Source: Chitinophaga silvisoli
GTDB taxonomy: Bacteria; Bacteroidota; Bacteroidia; Chitinophagales; Chitinophagaceae
Length of the DNA stretch: 64,000 nucleotides
Reading direction: 5' to 3'
Assembly (NCBI RefSeq): GCF_003412465.1
Contig: NZ_QTJV01000002.1
Coordinates: 1-64,000 of the forward strand
Shown here: positions 50,398 through 59,146 of the stretch, one piece after another
How positions within the stretch are numbered: the first letter of the stretch is position 1
Layout: every line of letters begins with the position of its first letter
Notes under the pieces: generated by a model
Database searches by the model: none
Told to the model about the DNA's origin: nothing
What the model saw: only the letters and a program-made list of their open reading frames with translations
Translations under genes and position numbers: made by a program

Positions 50398-51664
50398 AAC
50401 TGATTTTCGCTTTAGTCTTTAGCACCCAGTTCTCACCGTGTAATTCTGCCGTTCCAGGGCTCTTGGTGACGATTCTGCTCGCCTTTGGATTATACGCATT
50501 CAATGCTTCACACACCGGATCTATACTCTTATCAGGATATTGCAGCGCCAGCTTGATAGACGCTTCTCTCTCATCAATACAGAAAGTCGCCTTATTGAAA
50601 GATTCTTTTGTAAACCTGTAAATGGAAGCCCCCTCCCTGAAAGTGGTGGTAGCAGAGCTGTCATTGAACGAGCCATTTGAATTGGGAGTGGAAAGAAAGA
50701 AAACTTCCTTTTTAGTTTCCACTACTGGCTGCGTCTCTGGCACAGGGGTCACTGCCTTTTGCGGGCCTGGAGCCGGCGGCACTGGAGCTACGGGAGTCTC
50801 GCTCTTTTGACGGAGCTTTTCCACTAATGATTCCAGGGTATTTAACCTGCTAAACAGGTCCTGTACTTCATTCCTGGTAGCAGGCAGGTCTTTAGGCTGC
50901 TTCTTATTATTAGCAGGCGGCTCATTACCACTATTCAATTTGCCTATTTCAAACTGCACATACTCCTTCAATTCCCTGGCCATATTTCTCAGGTCATTTT
51001 CTCTCGCACTACGCGCCATCTTCAACGCCAGATACAAGGTAATACCCGCCAGTATAAGAGCGAAGATCAGGGAATAAATAATGAAAGGCATGCTCACTCC
51101 ATCCACGGTGTTCTTAGAGGTATGCTCCTGGTCAGGCTTAGGCAGCTTTTGAGAATCATCATTATGAACGCCTTCATTATGAGGAGTATCAGGAGAACTG
51201 GCAGGAGCTGTAACAGTCAATCTTGCTAACAGATCATTCTCAAGAGATGTCTTGAACTTCTTCATTTCATCTCCCTTTCTTTTCTCTGCAAAAGCAAATA
51301 ATTTGGGATGCCCGTCCTTATCGGAAAATACAGTATTTGAAAGGAACACCACCGTCTTCCCTTTATTGAGGTCTTTATTGTACTCGCCTTTTAACTTGTC
51401 TATTTCTGATGCCAGCTTACCCGTAGCATCCAGATCCTGTGCATTATCAAGAAATGACTTGATACCTGCATAATTAGTCTCTCCACAGTGACATGCTGCG
51501 TTAAAATCCCGCTCATGCACATTCCCCTTCAATGATTGCGCTACTGCCCTGCAATTCAAATAATCCACCGCACTGTCATACGATGGTTTTGTCACTGTCT
51601 GCGCTCCTGCTATCTGTACCCAAACAAGGCTAACCAGTAAAATATAGATTACTTTCATTTTCAT
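50387..51664 (-). CDS. Single-pass membrane protein with extracytoplasmic N-terminus, operon component of unknown function
   Basis: A 425-residue protein with a signal peptide (MKMKVIYILLVSLVWVQIAG). An outer region (22-190) has a Cys-His-Cys motif (NAACHCGETNYAG) and many Lys/Asp residues. A transmembrane helix lies at about 193-216 (FIIYSLIFALILAGITLYLA). The inner half has a coiled coil (DLFSRLNTLESLVEKLRQ), a proline-rich linker (PVAPVPPAPGP) and a C-terminal beta-rich domain (KEVFFLSTPNSNGSFN to WVLKTKAKISYEG). I recall similar C-terminal domains in Bacteroidota proteins of unknown role but cannot name one. Its start overlaps the ATPase stop (TAATG). Confidence 0.7.
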   Translation of the reverse strand: MKMKVIYILLVSLVWVQIAGAQTVTKPSYDSAVDYLNCRAVAQSLKGNVHERDFNAACHCGETNYAGIKSFLDNAQDLDATGKLASEIDKLKGEYNKDLNKGKTVVFLSNTVFSDKDGHPKLFAFAEKRKGDEMKKFKTSLENDLLARLTVTAPASSPDTPHNEGVHNDDSQKLPKPDQEHTSKNTVDGVSMPFIIYSLIFALILAGITLYLALKMARSARENDLRNMARELKEYVQFEIGKLNSGNEPPANNKKQPKDLPATRNEVQDLFSRLNTLESLVEKLRQKSETPVAPVPPAPGPQKAVTPVPETQPVVETKKEVFFLSTPNSNGSFNDSSATTTFREGASIYRFTKESFNKATFCIDEREASIKLALQYPDKSIDPVCEALNAYNPKASRIVTKSPGTAELHGENWVLKTKAKISYEG

Positions 51665-54600
51665 TAGTTATTAATCGGAGTGAGTTGTGATAATGGTGAT
51701 GCAAGATGATTGATCGTACCAATAATAGGATAGAAGAAAAGGGTCTCCTCCAGCTCCTTATCACCTGTTCCCCCTTCATCCAGTTGCCTGTTATATTCCA
51801 GCCCTTCTTCCAGATAATCCCTCAGATGCTTATTTAACTCCTCCCTGAAGATCTCCAGCGAGCGCTCTGATACATTGAAATAATCATTGAAGTTATACTT
51901 CCCATTCAGACTCAGGAAAAAGTTGTTGAAGCTCTTCACATAATCAGCAATCCCCGCCTTATTCTCCTCTGTCAGCTGATCATAAGTCAACTTGCTAATC
52001 CCCTTATCTTCCAGACAGGTAACAATTGTCTTAATCCCCTTCGTCTCCATTTCCAGGTCTTCCGCATTGGACATCAGGCCCCCCTTACAGGTCACCTCCT
52101 TCGGCATTTCCTTCTCCGTTTCAATCGTCAGCCCATCTGCATCATACGCCTCTCCATACACTTCTTCAAAGATCAGTTTTGAGAAAGCCGCCAGGATCTT
52201 TTGGTTGGATGTAATAATATTTAACACCTTAGAACCCGTACCACTAAACACGATGTGCTTTGGCAATATCAGCTGCTCATTCTTCATCATCTGCGCTATC
52301 TGGTATACAATAGCTGCATAGAAATAAAGCACCAGGATCTTCAGGTCCTCATCATTCGAAAGAATCTGGTTATAAGAAAACAGCTTCTTATCAGTAATAC
52401 TCGGATTGTTTTCTATAGAAAAGAAGAAAGCATTGATATCTTCCGTCTTATTCTTATCTTTTATAGAAGTCAATACCTTCGACAGATCATACAGCTTATT
52501 CGCAGACAAAAGGTTTTCATAATAAGGCAGGTACTTGATGATAATACCATTTGAAGTAGCTGCACCATATTCACTAAATCCGTCTCCAAACAGGGTATTG
52601 GCCGCAAATTTAAAGGAAGTCATTTTCAGCGGCTTATTGCCCTGGAACACTACAATGTCCGTAGTACCACCACCAATATCAATTGAAACGACTGGTTTGT
52701 AAGCACCTCCCTGCAATTTATTCGACGCTTTAAAATAATAGAAAGGAGCCAGTGACTCTGCAATACCAATGGTCTTATTTACAGGATGGAAGTATTTCTG
52801 GAACAGCTCATTCCAGGTACTCTCCAACGATGATCTGCGGGCAGGTTTCATACTGGAAGGATAGAACCATACCAGCTTGGTCTGGGATAAATTCCCCCTG
52901 TTCAGCACCACCTTATTCCGCAGTAACATGATCAGCTTCTCAAAGTAGGCCCTGATGCGCTTCTCATTTCCCTTCTCCTTACGTGCCCATTTCAGGTTGG
53001 ACAATACCTTATCTCTCTCCGGTACCCTTTCATAAATGAACGGTATATTGAAATCCGCCAGGGAGAAAGTTTCCGTTTCAATATTCAACGCATGACTTTC
53101 CGCTATCACCGTTCTATGAGGGAACCTGAATTCTGCATTCGGTCCCAGGTATTGCGGCACAAATTCATGATTGATCAACTCCCTGATCGCACCCGCACCG
53201 GTACCACCAAAGTCATTGCGTGTCTTTGTAGGATGGAATAAGGTAGCAATCTGCACATCATCGATCGTAATATCAAAAGGCTTAGGTGAGCCGCTGCCTA
53301 CCTTGTATTCTATATGGGTATTGGTCGTACCAAAATCCACTGCAAAACTAAACAGCTCATTCCCCGGACTATAATGCGGCCAGTGAGGAATAATAATACC
53401 AGCCGCACCGCCGGCAATAATATTACTTACCTGTATGTAATCAAACTCTTTATTGAGCACATAATACTGCGTACCTGGTTCCAATGCCTCTATCCGCTTC
53501 CTGCTCCTGACCTTCTTCGCCCTCCTGTCTATTGCAGTAGCCGAATTATTCTCAAAAAATTGCAAATCATACTCCGTACCTCTCAAAGCACCCGCCACAT
53601 CTCTATCTACCAGTTGCACCCTATAATACGCCTCTACATCCGGGTTATTAAGCTTAATAAAAGGGAACAGCGTCACCCCAAACTCATGCTGCACGATCAC
53701 CCCCTTGTTCTTCTCCGTATCCGGCTTAGTCTGCTGCGACTCATTCCCCTGGTAATAAATACGCTCAAACGTAATATACTCACCCGCCTTCGCCACAGGG
53801 ATCCTCAGCACCACCTTCACCGAACCCGCAGCGCCCTGCCTCATCTCAATCGCCGGCTTATCAGGCAATGCATTCAGCAAATCCCCTGAATCAAAATATT
53901 CAAAGAAGGTCTTCGTCAAGGGCAACAAATACCCCTTTGAATCATCTCCTATATCTGTCACCACATTGCCATCAAAGAACTTCTCCTTATTAATAGGATA
54001 CACTAACCTTATCAGGTAAGGCTCCAGGAAATCACTCACCGTCAGGTAAGGATACTGGATCTTCACCCCTGGTAGCCACCTTCTATCCATCACCGTCTCC
54101 GTATCTACATACGGAACCGCAATTGAATTATCCCAGTTATCATTAATATACCTGAATGGCTTATTCAGGTTATTCTGCAACACCAGCGGCTTCAAGGCCT
54201 CCCTGTACTTCGCAGAACTAATCATAAAATCACTCGTCTGGATAGACCCGATGATATCCTCCTTCTTCCGCTTCCTCAATGGCACATCAATCACCTCTAT
54301 TACCTCTCCACCAATACCCGTATCCAGCTCTGAATAATTCGTTCTGAAATCACCCTCCTTCAGCTCTTTGATCTCCTGGTACAATTTCCCATTCGTCTTA
54401 TCCAGGATCTTCAGGTTCTTATCCAAATATTCTGCAAACACTTTCATGCGCTCAGAAAGTCTTGGATTCGCCTTGAAGAGCAAATACAAATATTTCTGAA
54501 AATCCGGATCCCTCAGGTAAAGCGGGGTAAAATGATCGCTAAAAGTTACCTGGTTCTTCGTGAGCTTGATCTGCGCATGCGTCAGATCATTGGCAGTGGC

Positions 54601-55119
54601 AAAGAACAGGGTAGCTGGCGACGTACAACCGATGATCTTGTGATTATACTCAATCAGGTACAAGCGTTTCATCAGGTCAAAATTGTAAGATGCCTTATCC
54701 TGCTCAAGGTACAGTTCCAGGGTCTCCGCCAGTCTTCTGTGCGAATCAGCACCCCGTTTCATCTTCCCCAGCTCCACCTCTCTATCCCATACAATGATCT
54801 TTACCTTGTCCTTCACACTATCAATATTGAACAGCATCTCAGCCAGATCCAATGCATCAGATACCAGCTTCTCATCATCCTTTCCCGCCAGCACATCGCC
54901 ATCTTTCATATACGCCTTCAAATCAGGTGATTTCACAATATTGCGGAAGGCCGTCTTCACCAGGTCAATCCTCGCAAAAGGACTTGGGATAGCCGTTGGC
55001 AGACTTATCTCACTACCACCCTCCGGATCCTTGATCGATTCAATTTCTTTATCAGAATAGGCATCTGAAGGGAACCAGTCCTTTCCGCCTTTTTTTGTAT
55101 ATCCGAAATTCTTGTTCAT
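51664..55119 (-). CDS. Large Hsp70/actin-fold ATPase, operon component
   Basis: An 1151-residue cytoplasmic protein. The C-terminal half has the actin/Hsp70 nucleotide-binding motifs in order: phosphate 1 at 595-602 (DFGTTNTH), phosphate 2 at 814-820 (DIGGGTT in VSIDIGGGTTDIVVF) and the adenosine motif at about 957-965 (FSGTGSKVL). The first 590 residues have no motif I know and precede, rather than follow, the ATPase, unlike DnaK. An SrfB-like relationship is possible, since SrfB proteins are also about 1000-residue Hsp70-fold proteins, but I cannot confirm it. It lies 4 bp behind the tubulin-like gene. Confidence 0.82.
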   Translation of the reverse strand: MNKNFGYTKKGGKDWFPSDAYSDKEIESIKDPEGGSEISLPTAIPSPFARIDLVKTAFRNIVKSPDLKAYMKDGDVLAGKDDEKLVSDALDLAEMLFNIDSVKDKVKIIVWDREVELGKMKRGADSHRRLAETLELYLEQDKASYNFDLMKRLYLIEYNHKIIGCTSPATLFFATANDLTHAQIKLTKNQVTFSDHFTPLYLRDPDFQKYLYLLFKANPRLSERMKVFAEYLDKNLKILDKTNGKLYQEIKELKEGDFRTNYSELDTGIGGEVIEVIDVPLRKRKKEDIIGSIQTSDFMISSAKYREALKPLVLQNNLNKPFRYINDNWDNSIAVPYVDTETVMDRRWLPGVKIQYPYLTVSDFLEPYLIRLVYPINKEKFFDGNVVTDIGDDSKGYLLPLTKTFFEYFDSGDLLNALPDKPAIEMRQGAAGSVKVVLRIPVAKAGEYITFERIYYQGNESQQTKPDTEKNKGVIVQHEFGVTLFPFIKLNNPDVEAYYRVQLVDRDVAGALRGTEYDLQFFENNSATAIDRRAKKVRSRKRIEALEPGTQYYVLNKEFDYIQVSNIIAGGAAGIIIPHWPHYSPGNELFSFAVDFGTTNTHIEYKVGSGSPKPFDITIDDVQIATLFHPTKTRNDFGGTGAGAIRELINHEFVPQYLGPNAEFRFPHRTVIAESHALNIETETFSLADFNIPFIYERVPERDKVLSNLKWARKEKGNEKRIRAYFEKLIMLLRNKVVLNRGNLSQTKLVWFYPSSMKPARRSSLESTWNELFQKYFHPVNKTIGIAESLAPFYYFKASNKLQGGAYKPVVSIDIGGGTTDIVVFQGNKPLKMTSFKFAANTLFGDGFSEYGAATSNGIIIKYLPYYENLLSANKLYDLSKVLTSIKDKNKTEDINAFFFSIENNPSITDKKLFSYNQILSNDEDLKILVLYFYAAIVYQIAQMMKNEQLILPKHIVFSGTGSKVLNIITSNQKILAAFSKLIFEEVYGEAYDADGLTIETEKEMPKEVTCKGGLMSNAEDLEMETKGIKTIVTCLEDKGISKLTYDQLTEENKAGIADYVKSFNNFFLSLNGKYNFNDYFNVSERSLEIFREELNKHLRDYLEEGLEYNRQLDEGGTGDKELEETLFFYPIIGTINHLASPLSQLTPINN

Positions 55120-55123
55120 GTCT

Positions 55124-56629
55124 TTAGTTTTTCAAACCGAATTTTGAGGTCAGTATATCCTCTGTAGTTTCAAAAAAGAGCTGTACAAACTTCTGCGGTG
55201 CAGAACTATAACTCTTTCCTTTAGAGAGCTTACTCAGCCTGCCATCATAAAAAGCATAATCCACCTTGCCGCTAAACCATCCACTATTCACACTCCTGTT
55301 TTTGATCAGTGCATCCAGCGGTGCATTCAGGTTGAAGGGTGCAAACCCTCTTTTGTTGGTGCCCATCTCCCTCAGCCATTCTCCAAAAGCATGCAGAAAC
55401 TCGGAAATATTTGTCCTGTAAAAACGGTCATCCAGGAATTTCTGATCCAGTTCAGGTGCATCATTACTCCAGGCTTCCTTACCGGCAGCAGCCGCAATAT
55501 GTTCATCCAGGAAACGCTTGAACAACACAAACTGGGAAAGACGTAACTCCGTCTTCCGCTGGGTATAATCTTCAAAATCAGAGAAAGTAATATCAGTCGC
55601 ATCATTCCTGATGGCAAACTCTTTATAAATCGGGCGGATCGCTTTTCCATTATCGCATTCCAGGTCTGAATCCGGAATTTCCATAAAGTCAATAATAGCC
55701 AGCGCAGAGGCAAACTCCACAAAGTGCGCATCATTCTGCTGCCCATTATCACCCGGGTCATTTTTATAAGGCTTTCCACTGTAATCATCGCCTATGTAGT
55801 AAAGCGCATTCACAGAGTTATTGCCCGTTACATTGTCTTTATAGTAGTATAAAGCAGCCTTCGTTTTTGCAATGAAATCAGATTTCTGAATCGGACTATC
55901 CGCCTCCTTTTCAATATTGAAATAAGGCATCGCCGTCAGCGCACCGATCTTTGCATCCTGCAGGAAACCCTTGCCGTCAATGTTCCTGTTATTCATGGCA
56001 TCCCTGATATTCTTCAGGATGGTAGGGAAACCCGCCGCCCCCGTGCCACCAAAGATCGAACTGATGATGAATACCCTGTCTTCCGCGTTGAAGTTGGAGG
56101 CAAACTCCTTGAACTCCTCCGAATCCTTAAACTGGTTCAGCACCACACTCCCGATATTCGGGTTGCCCACGAAACCAATATCCATTTCAATATCCAACAG
56201 GTCTATCTGCTCATGCCGTTTATTAATCGACTGACCAGAGAAGAGAATATCTGTCAAGGCCTTGTTAGCCGGATCCAGCTGATTAAAATCGATATAGTCC
56301 CGGAACTTCTGACCCGCTACCTGCTGCAGACTAAATGTAAAACTGCCGGACATCCTGTTTTCAGAACTCACCAGCTTATTGAGCGTAACGATCTTTGTAT
56401 TGAAGAACCCATTCCCTAAACCTGTATAATCTACGATAGACTGGTAATTGCCCAGTAATCGTTCCGTCCGCTTCAGGTCTTCATTAGATTTATGTGGATC
56501 GATGATAATAGGAACGATCTCAAATTCCTGTTTTGAATTTGCACGGACACCGGCAGCGAGTAACATCGTCAGTGATTTCAATACCCTCGAACCAGTCCCT
56601 CCGATTGCGAATATGAACAAACGAGCCAT
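55124..56629 (-). CDS. Tubulin/FtsZ-like GTPase, operon component
   Basis: A 501-residue cytoplasmic protein. The N-terminal Rossmann-type start is FIFAIGGTGSRVLKSL (G10-G13), equivalent to the FtsZ T1 loop. IIIDPHKSN at 41-49 is in the T2/T3 position. The tubulin signature is FGGTGAAGF at 193-201, matching GGGTGTG of FtsZ. The later T7 catalytic loop could not be placed with confidence, so polymer-driven hydrolysis is uncertain. FtsZ-like families outside cell division have been described by comparative genomics next to vWA and OmpA-type proteins and proposed to remodel membranes; this protein fits that setting. It starts 9 bp after the membrane-protein gene. Confidence 0.83.
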   Translation of the reverse strand: MARLFIFAIGGTGSRVLKSLTMLLAAGVRANSKQEFEIVPIIIDPHKSNEDLKRTERLLGNYQSIVDYTGLGNGFFNTKIVTLNKLVSSENRMSGSFTFSLQQVAGQKFRDYIDFNQLDPANKALTDILFSGQSINKRHEQIDLLDIEMDIGFVGNPNIGSVVLNQFKDSEEFKEFASNFNAEDRVFIISSIFGGTGAAGFPTILKNIRDAMNNRNIDGKGFLQDAKIGALTAMPYFNIEKEADSPIQKSDFIAKTKAALYYYKDNVTGNNSVNALYYIGDDYSGKPYKNDPGDNGQQNDAHFVEFASALAIIDFMEIPDSDLECDNGKAIRPIYKEFAIRNDATDITFSDFEDYTQRKTELRLSQFVLFKRFLDEHIAAAAGKEAWSNDAPELDQKFLDDRFYRTNISEFLHAFGEWLREMGTNKRGFAPFNLNAPLDALIKNRSVNSGWFSGKVDYAFYDGRLSKLSKGKSYSSAPQKFVQLFFETTEDILTSKFGLKN

Positions 56630-56638
56630 GTGATAATT

Positions 56639-57100
56639 TTAAGGTTTCCAGAAAGTAGTATGTCTGCAATTAGTGCTGGCCTTCCTGATAAAAGGAATAG
56701 AAGTGATCAGCAGGAAGAAGATGAAACTCCAGATAGCATTAGACAATCCGAACATCAGGCAATCCGCTGTAGTAGGATGCAGGTCCTTACAATAATCCCC
56801 CGCATTCATCTCGTTAAAGGAAATTGAAAACGCAGCTATGAAATTGATCAGTACAATAACTAATGCAAACAACCACCAATGCTGCTTTTTATTCCAGCGG
56901 GCGCTGTCAATAATATGATATTGTAAAGCATATACAAACGCAGTCACGCCCACCATGATCCAGCCGATATATAAATACCATGGTGTGTTGATATAATCCG
57001 TACAGGTCACGTCATACCCTCTCAACATATCTCCCAGATCGGTTGAATACAGAGGTATCAGTCCAAACCATTCGTACAAACTAGCGAAGAGATCCTTCAT
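56639..57100 (-). CDS. Three-TM membrane protein, operon component of unknown function
   Basis: A 153-residue integral membrane protein with helices at about 41-60 (YIGWIMVGVTAFVYALQ), 75-94 and 114-138. A short N-terminal amphipathic segment (DLFASLYEWFGLIPLY) precedes them. The loops have four cysteines (VTCTDYI, DYCKDL, ADCLMF, NCRHT), with three of them likely outside, suggesting disulfides. No family is recognised. It lies 5 bp after the vWA lipoprotein gene and 9 bp before the tubulin-like gene, so it is a core member of the operon by position. Confidence 0.7.
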   Translation of the reverse strand: MKDLFASLYEWFGLIPLYSTDLGDMLRGYDVTCTDYINTPWYLYIGWIMVGVTAFVYALQYHIIDSARWNKKQHWWLFALVIVLINFIAAFSISFNEMNAGDYCKDLHPTTADCLMFGLSNAIWSFIFFLLITSIPFIRKASTNCRHTTFWKP

Positions 57101-57105
57101 AAGAA

Positions 57106-58557
57106 CTATTTTTTAATCTGAATATTAAATTTGCTGATCGTGTTAGTAGTATTAGGGGGATAGAAAGCCTCACATACACCATCCAGGAGGTACTTAAATC
57201 CGAATGTGCGTTGCTTCTCGGCATTGTCAGCAGCAATGTTCACATCATCTTCAGAACTGAGTGTATCTACCCAGGATGGAGATTTACCAACCACACTCAC
57301 CTCTACATTCTCATCTCTCAGCTGATCAGTAGTGATATGCAGCAGGTGAGTAAACCCTTTCAAAGCAGGGTTATTCTTATCCTGGATCAATTCTGCCGTA
57401 AGGTGGTAATGCTTATTACTCAGTACATAATTGGCCGGATCGATGAAATAACTGGCATCCTGCAAGCCATTCGAGAAATCTACAGCTACATCAAAACCGA
57501 ATTCCCCATCAGCCGATGCGGAGGCATTGGTAATAACCCCCTGGGGCAATTCTTTAGCATCGAAATGCCCGGTCTGGGGTTTATACATAATTTTGAAAGC
57601 AGGAGTCTGTGCGTCTTTGATAGACTGCAATACCAGTTTATGCTGATACCCCCCCTTTATATTGTCAACGATCTTCTTTTGCAGTATTTCCTGTACCTGG
57701 GCCCTGGTACCGATGATCCAGATATAATAGGGCCTTTTGGCACTTAGTTGAATAGGTTTGTCCGTCTTATCATAATACAGGCCATCAAAGTTCGATTCCA
57801 GGTGTAGGATGATAGCTGCCAGGTCTAAGGCATGTAATTTCTCAGCAAAGTCGATCTTAATACCCACACTCTGGTTGTTCAGATAGTCCTGGGCATCCGC
57901 CTTATTCCCCGGACTGAATACGAAGTCAGAGATCAGGATAGCAGCATTCCTGTTGTCCACAGTATGCAATACAGTATTCAGGATGCTTTTAAGATCGGAT
58001 ACACTGCGATCTCCACCTCTGAGCCTGAAGGTAGCCGGCTCGAGTTTTTCAATGAAATCCTGGATCTCAGGACTCACAGCATTCTTCTTCTGGTAAGGGA
58101 TGGTCTTGTTGATATAACTGAGGTTGAGGCTATCACAGATGCCGCTGATCTTGATATCGCCTAAGAGGTTGTATATAGCAGTTTCAAAATTGGTCACTCC
58201 CTTTACATAGCCATCCATACTGGCGGAGTTCTCCAGGAACACATTCATATTGAAAGCGGCTACCTGGGTAGGGGGAGCATCTCCGGTACTAATCTCAACA
58301 GCAGATAGCTTTTTACTATCCAGGAACTTTCTTAAATAGGTCACCAGCTTCTCATTGTCGATCCTGCCATCCTGGTCCTTAAAGGTCTTAAAGGCCCCTT
58401 CCTTAGAACTGCCAGCCAGGGCGGCAAGGTCCTCATATTCCTTCTGGTCAATCCGTTGATCGCTTTTAGCATCTTCGATCACCTTTTGCTTAAATTCATC
58501 AAACTCCGATTTGCACCCAACGAATATCATTAGTGCCAGCAGACAAAGACGTTTCAT
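57106..58557 (-). CDS. vWA-like lipoprotein with EF-hand-like loops, first gene of the operon
   Basis: A 483-residue protein with a lipoprotein signal (MKRLCLLALMIFVGCKSE). Two EF-hand-like loops precede the main domain: KSDQRIDQKEYEDL (31-44) and DQDGRIDNEKLV (61-72), the second with good D-x-D-G-x-I-D spacing. The von Willebrand A-like domain starts at FNMNVFLENSASMDGYV; the DxSxS metal motif is E-N-S-A-S here (109-113). ILISDFVFSPGN is the later strand-loop carrying an aspartate. The C-terminal 180 residues are beta-rich. As the first gene it is preceded by a 589-bp gap that must hold the operon promoter. Confidence 0.75.
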   Translation of the reverse strand: MKRLCLLALMIFVGCKSEFDEFKQKVIEDAKSDQRIDQKEYEDLAALAGSSKEGAFKTFKDQDGRIDNEKLVTYLRKFLDSKKLSAVEISTGDAPPTQVAAFNMNVFLENSASMDGYVKGVTNFETAIYNLLGDIKISGICDSLNLSYINKTIPYQKKNAVSPEIQDFIEKLEPATFRLRGGDRSVSDLKSILNTVLHTVDNRNAAILISDFVFSPGNKADAQDYLNNQSVGIKIDFAEKLHALDLAAIILHLESNFDGLYYDKTDKPIQLSAKRPYYIWIIGTRAQVQEILQKKIVDNIKGGYQHKLVLQSIKDAQTPAFKIMYKPQTGHFDAKELPQGVITNASASADGEFGFDVAVDFSNGLQDASYFIDPANYVLSNKHYHLTAELIQDKNNPALKGFTHLLHITTDQLRDENVEVSVVGKSPSWVDTLSSEDDVNIAADNAEKQRTFGFKYLLDGVCEAFYPPNTTNTISKFNIQIKK

Positions 58558-59101
58558 TCAGTAATTTTTATTATGCGTTTGTATATAGCCCCCAAAAGGT
58601 ATTGTCTGAGTATGGGTGATGCGAGGACAAGCTGTGTGAGGAACAATACAGGTATTGGTCTGGTGAATAGCTCTTTTCGACTGAGTAAACGTATTGTCCG
58701 GGTAAGTGGCCGTATGCCAGGGTACTACATCAGCTGCAGGAACATTCATTCCTTTTATCCATTCAACAATCTTTCATTGTTAATCCTTCCGGCTTTGCCT
58801 TCAGATTGAACATCACGCGGTGTCTTTAAATAAACTTTAAACGGAAATTAAATATTGGCCCAAACCGGACGCTCATGTGGGCTACATTAATAATTCATAT
58901 CTAACTCAGCTATTTCATTCTTTCCGGGATAGTGATATAACCGTTTTTCTTTACGTTGGCTCTAAAGTTACAAGCTCCTGTGGTTTATGCCAAAATTGTT
59001 TATCTGTTTTTTGAAAAAAGAAGGGGGAAAATTATTGTGCAGGAGGGCGGTTTTTATTTAGAAAGCAATATTGAATTATCAACACTATTAAACACAATGA
59101 C
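58558..59101. promoter_or_regulatory. Upstream region of the eight-gene operon
   Basis: About 540 bp without a supported gene; a 78-codon plus-strand frame (58573-58809) has no family resemblance. On the minus strand a TACCTTTTG stretch (58593-58601), one base longer than the TAnnTTTG consensus, lies 36 bp before the first start codon and is the best promoter candidate. No clear operator repeat was seen. Confidence 0.35.
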
Positions 59102-59133
59102 AAAGGGCCTTCAGATAGTATCTGAAAGCCCTT
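59102..59133 (-). terminator. Terminator of the DNA methyltransferase gene
   Basis: Imperfect stem aagggc-ttcagata / tatctgaa-agccctt, 14 bp after the methyltransferase stop on the minus strand. The T run is short. Confidence 0.6.
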
Positions 59134-59146
59134 CTCTTTAAATGCT

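Noticed and set aside
47633..58557. Labelling the operon a canonical Zorya system
   Set aside because: Only the stator pair is Zorya-like; no ZorC, ZorD or ZorE homologue was seen, and the tubulin-like and Hsp70-like proteins are not part of Zorya.
58573..58809. 78-codon plus-strand ORF upstream of the eight-gene operon
   Set aside because: It overlaps the likely promoter and leader of the operon and shows no recognisable domain.
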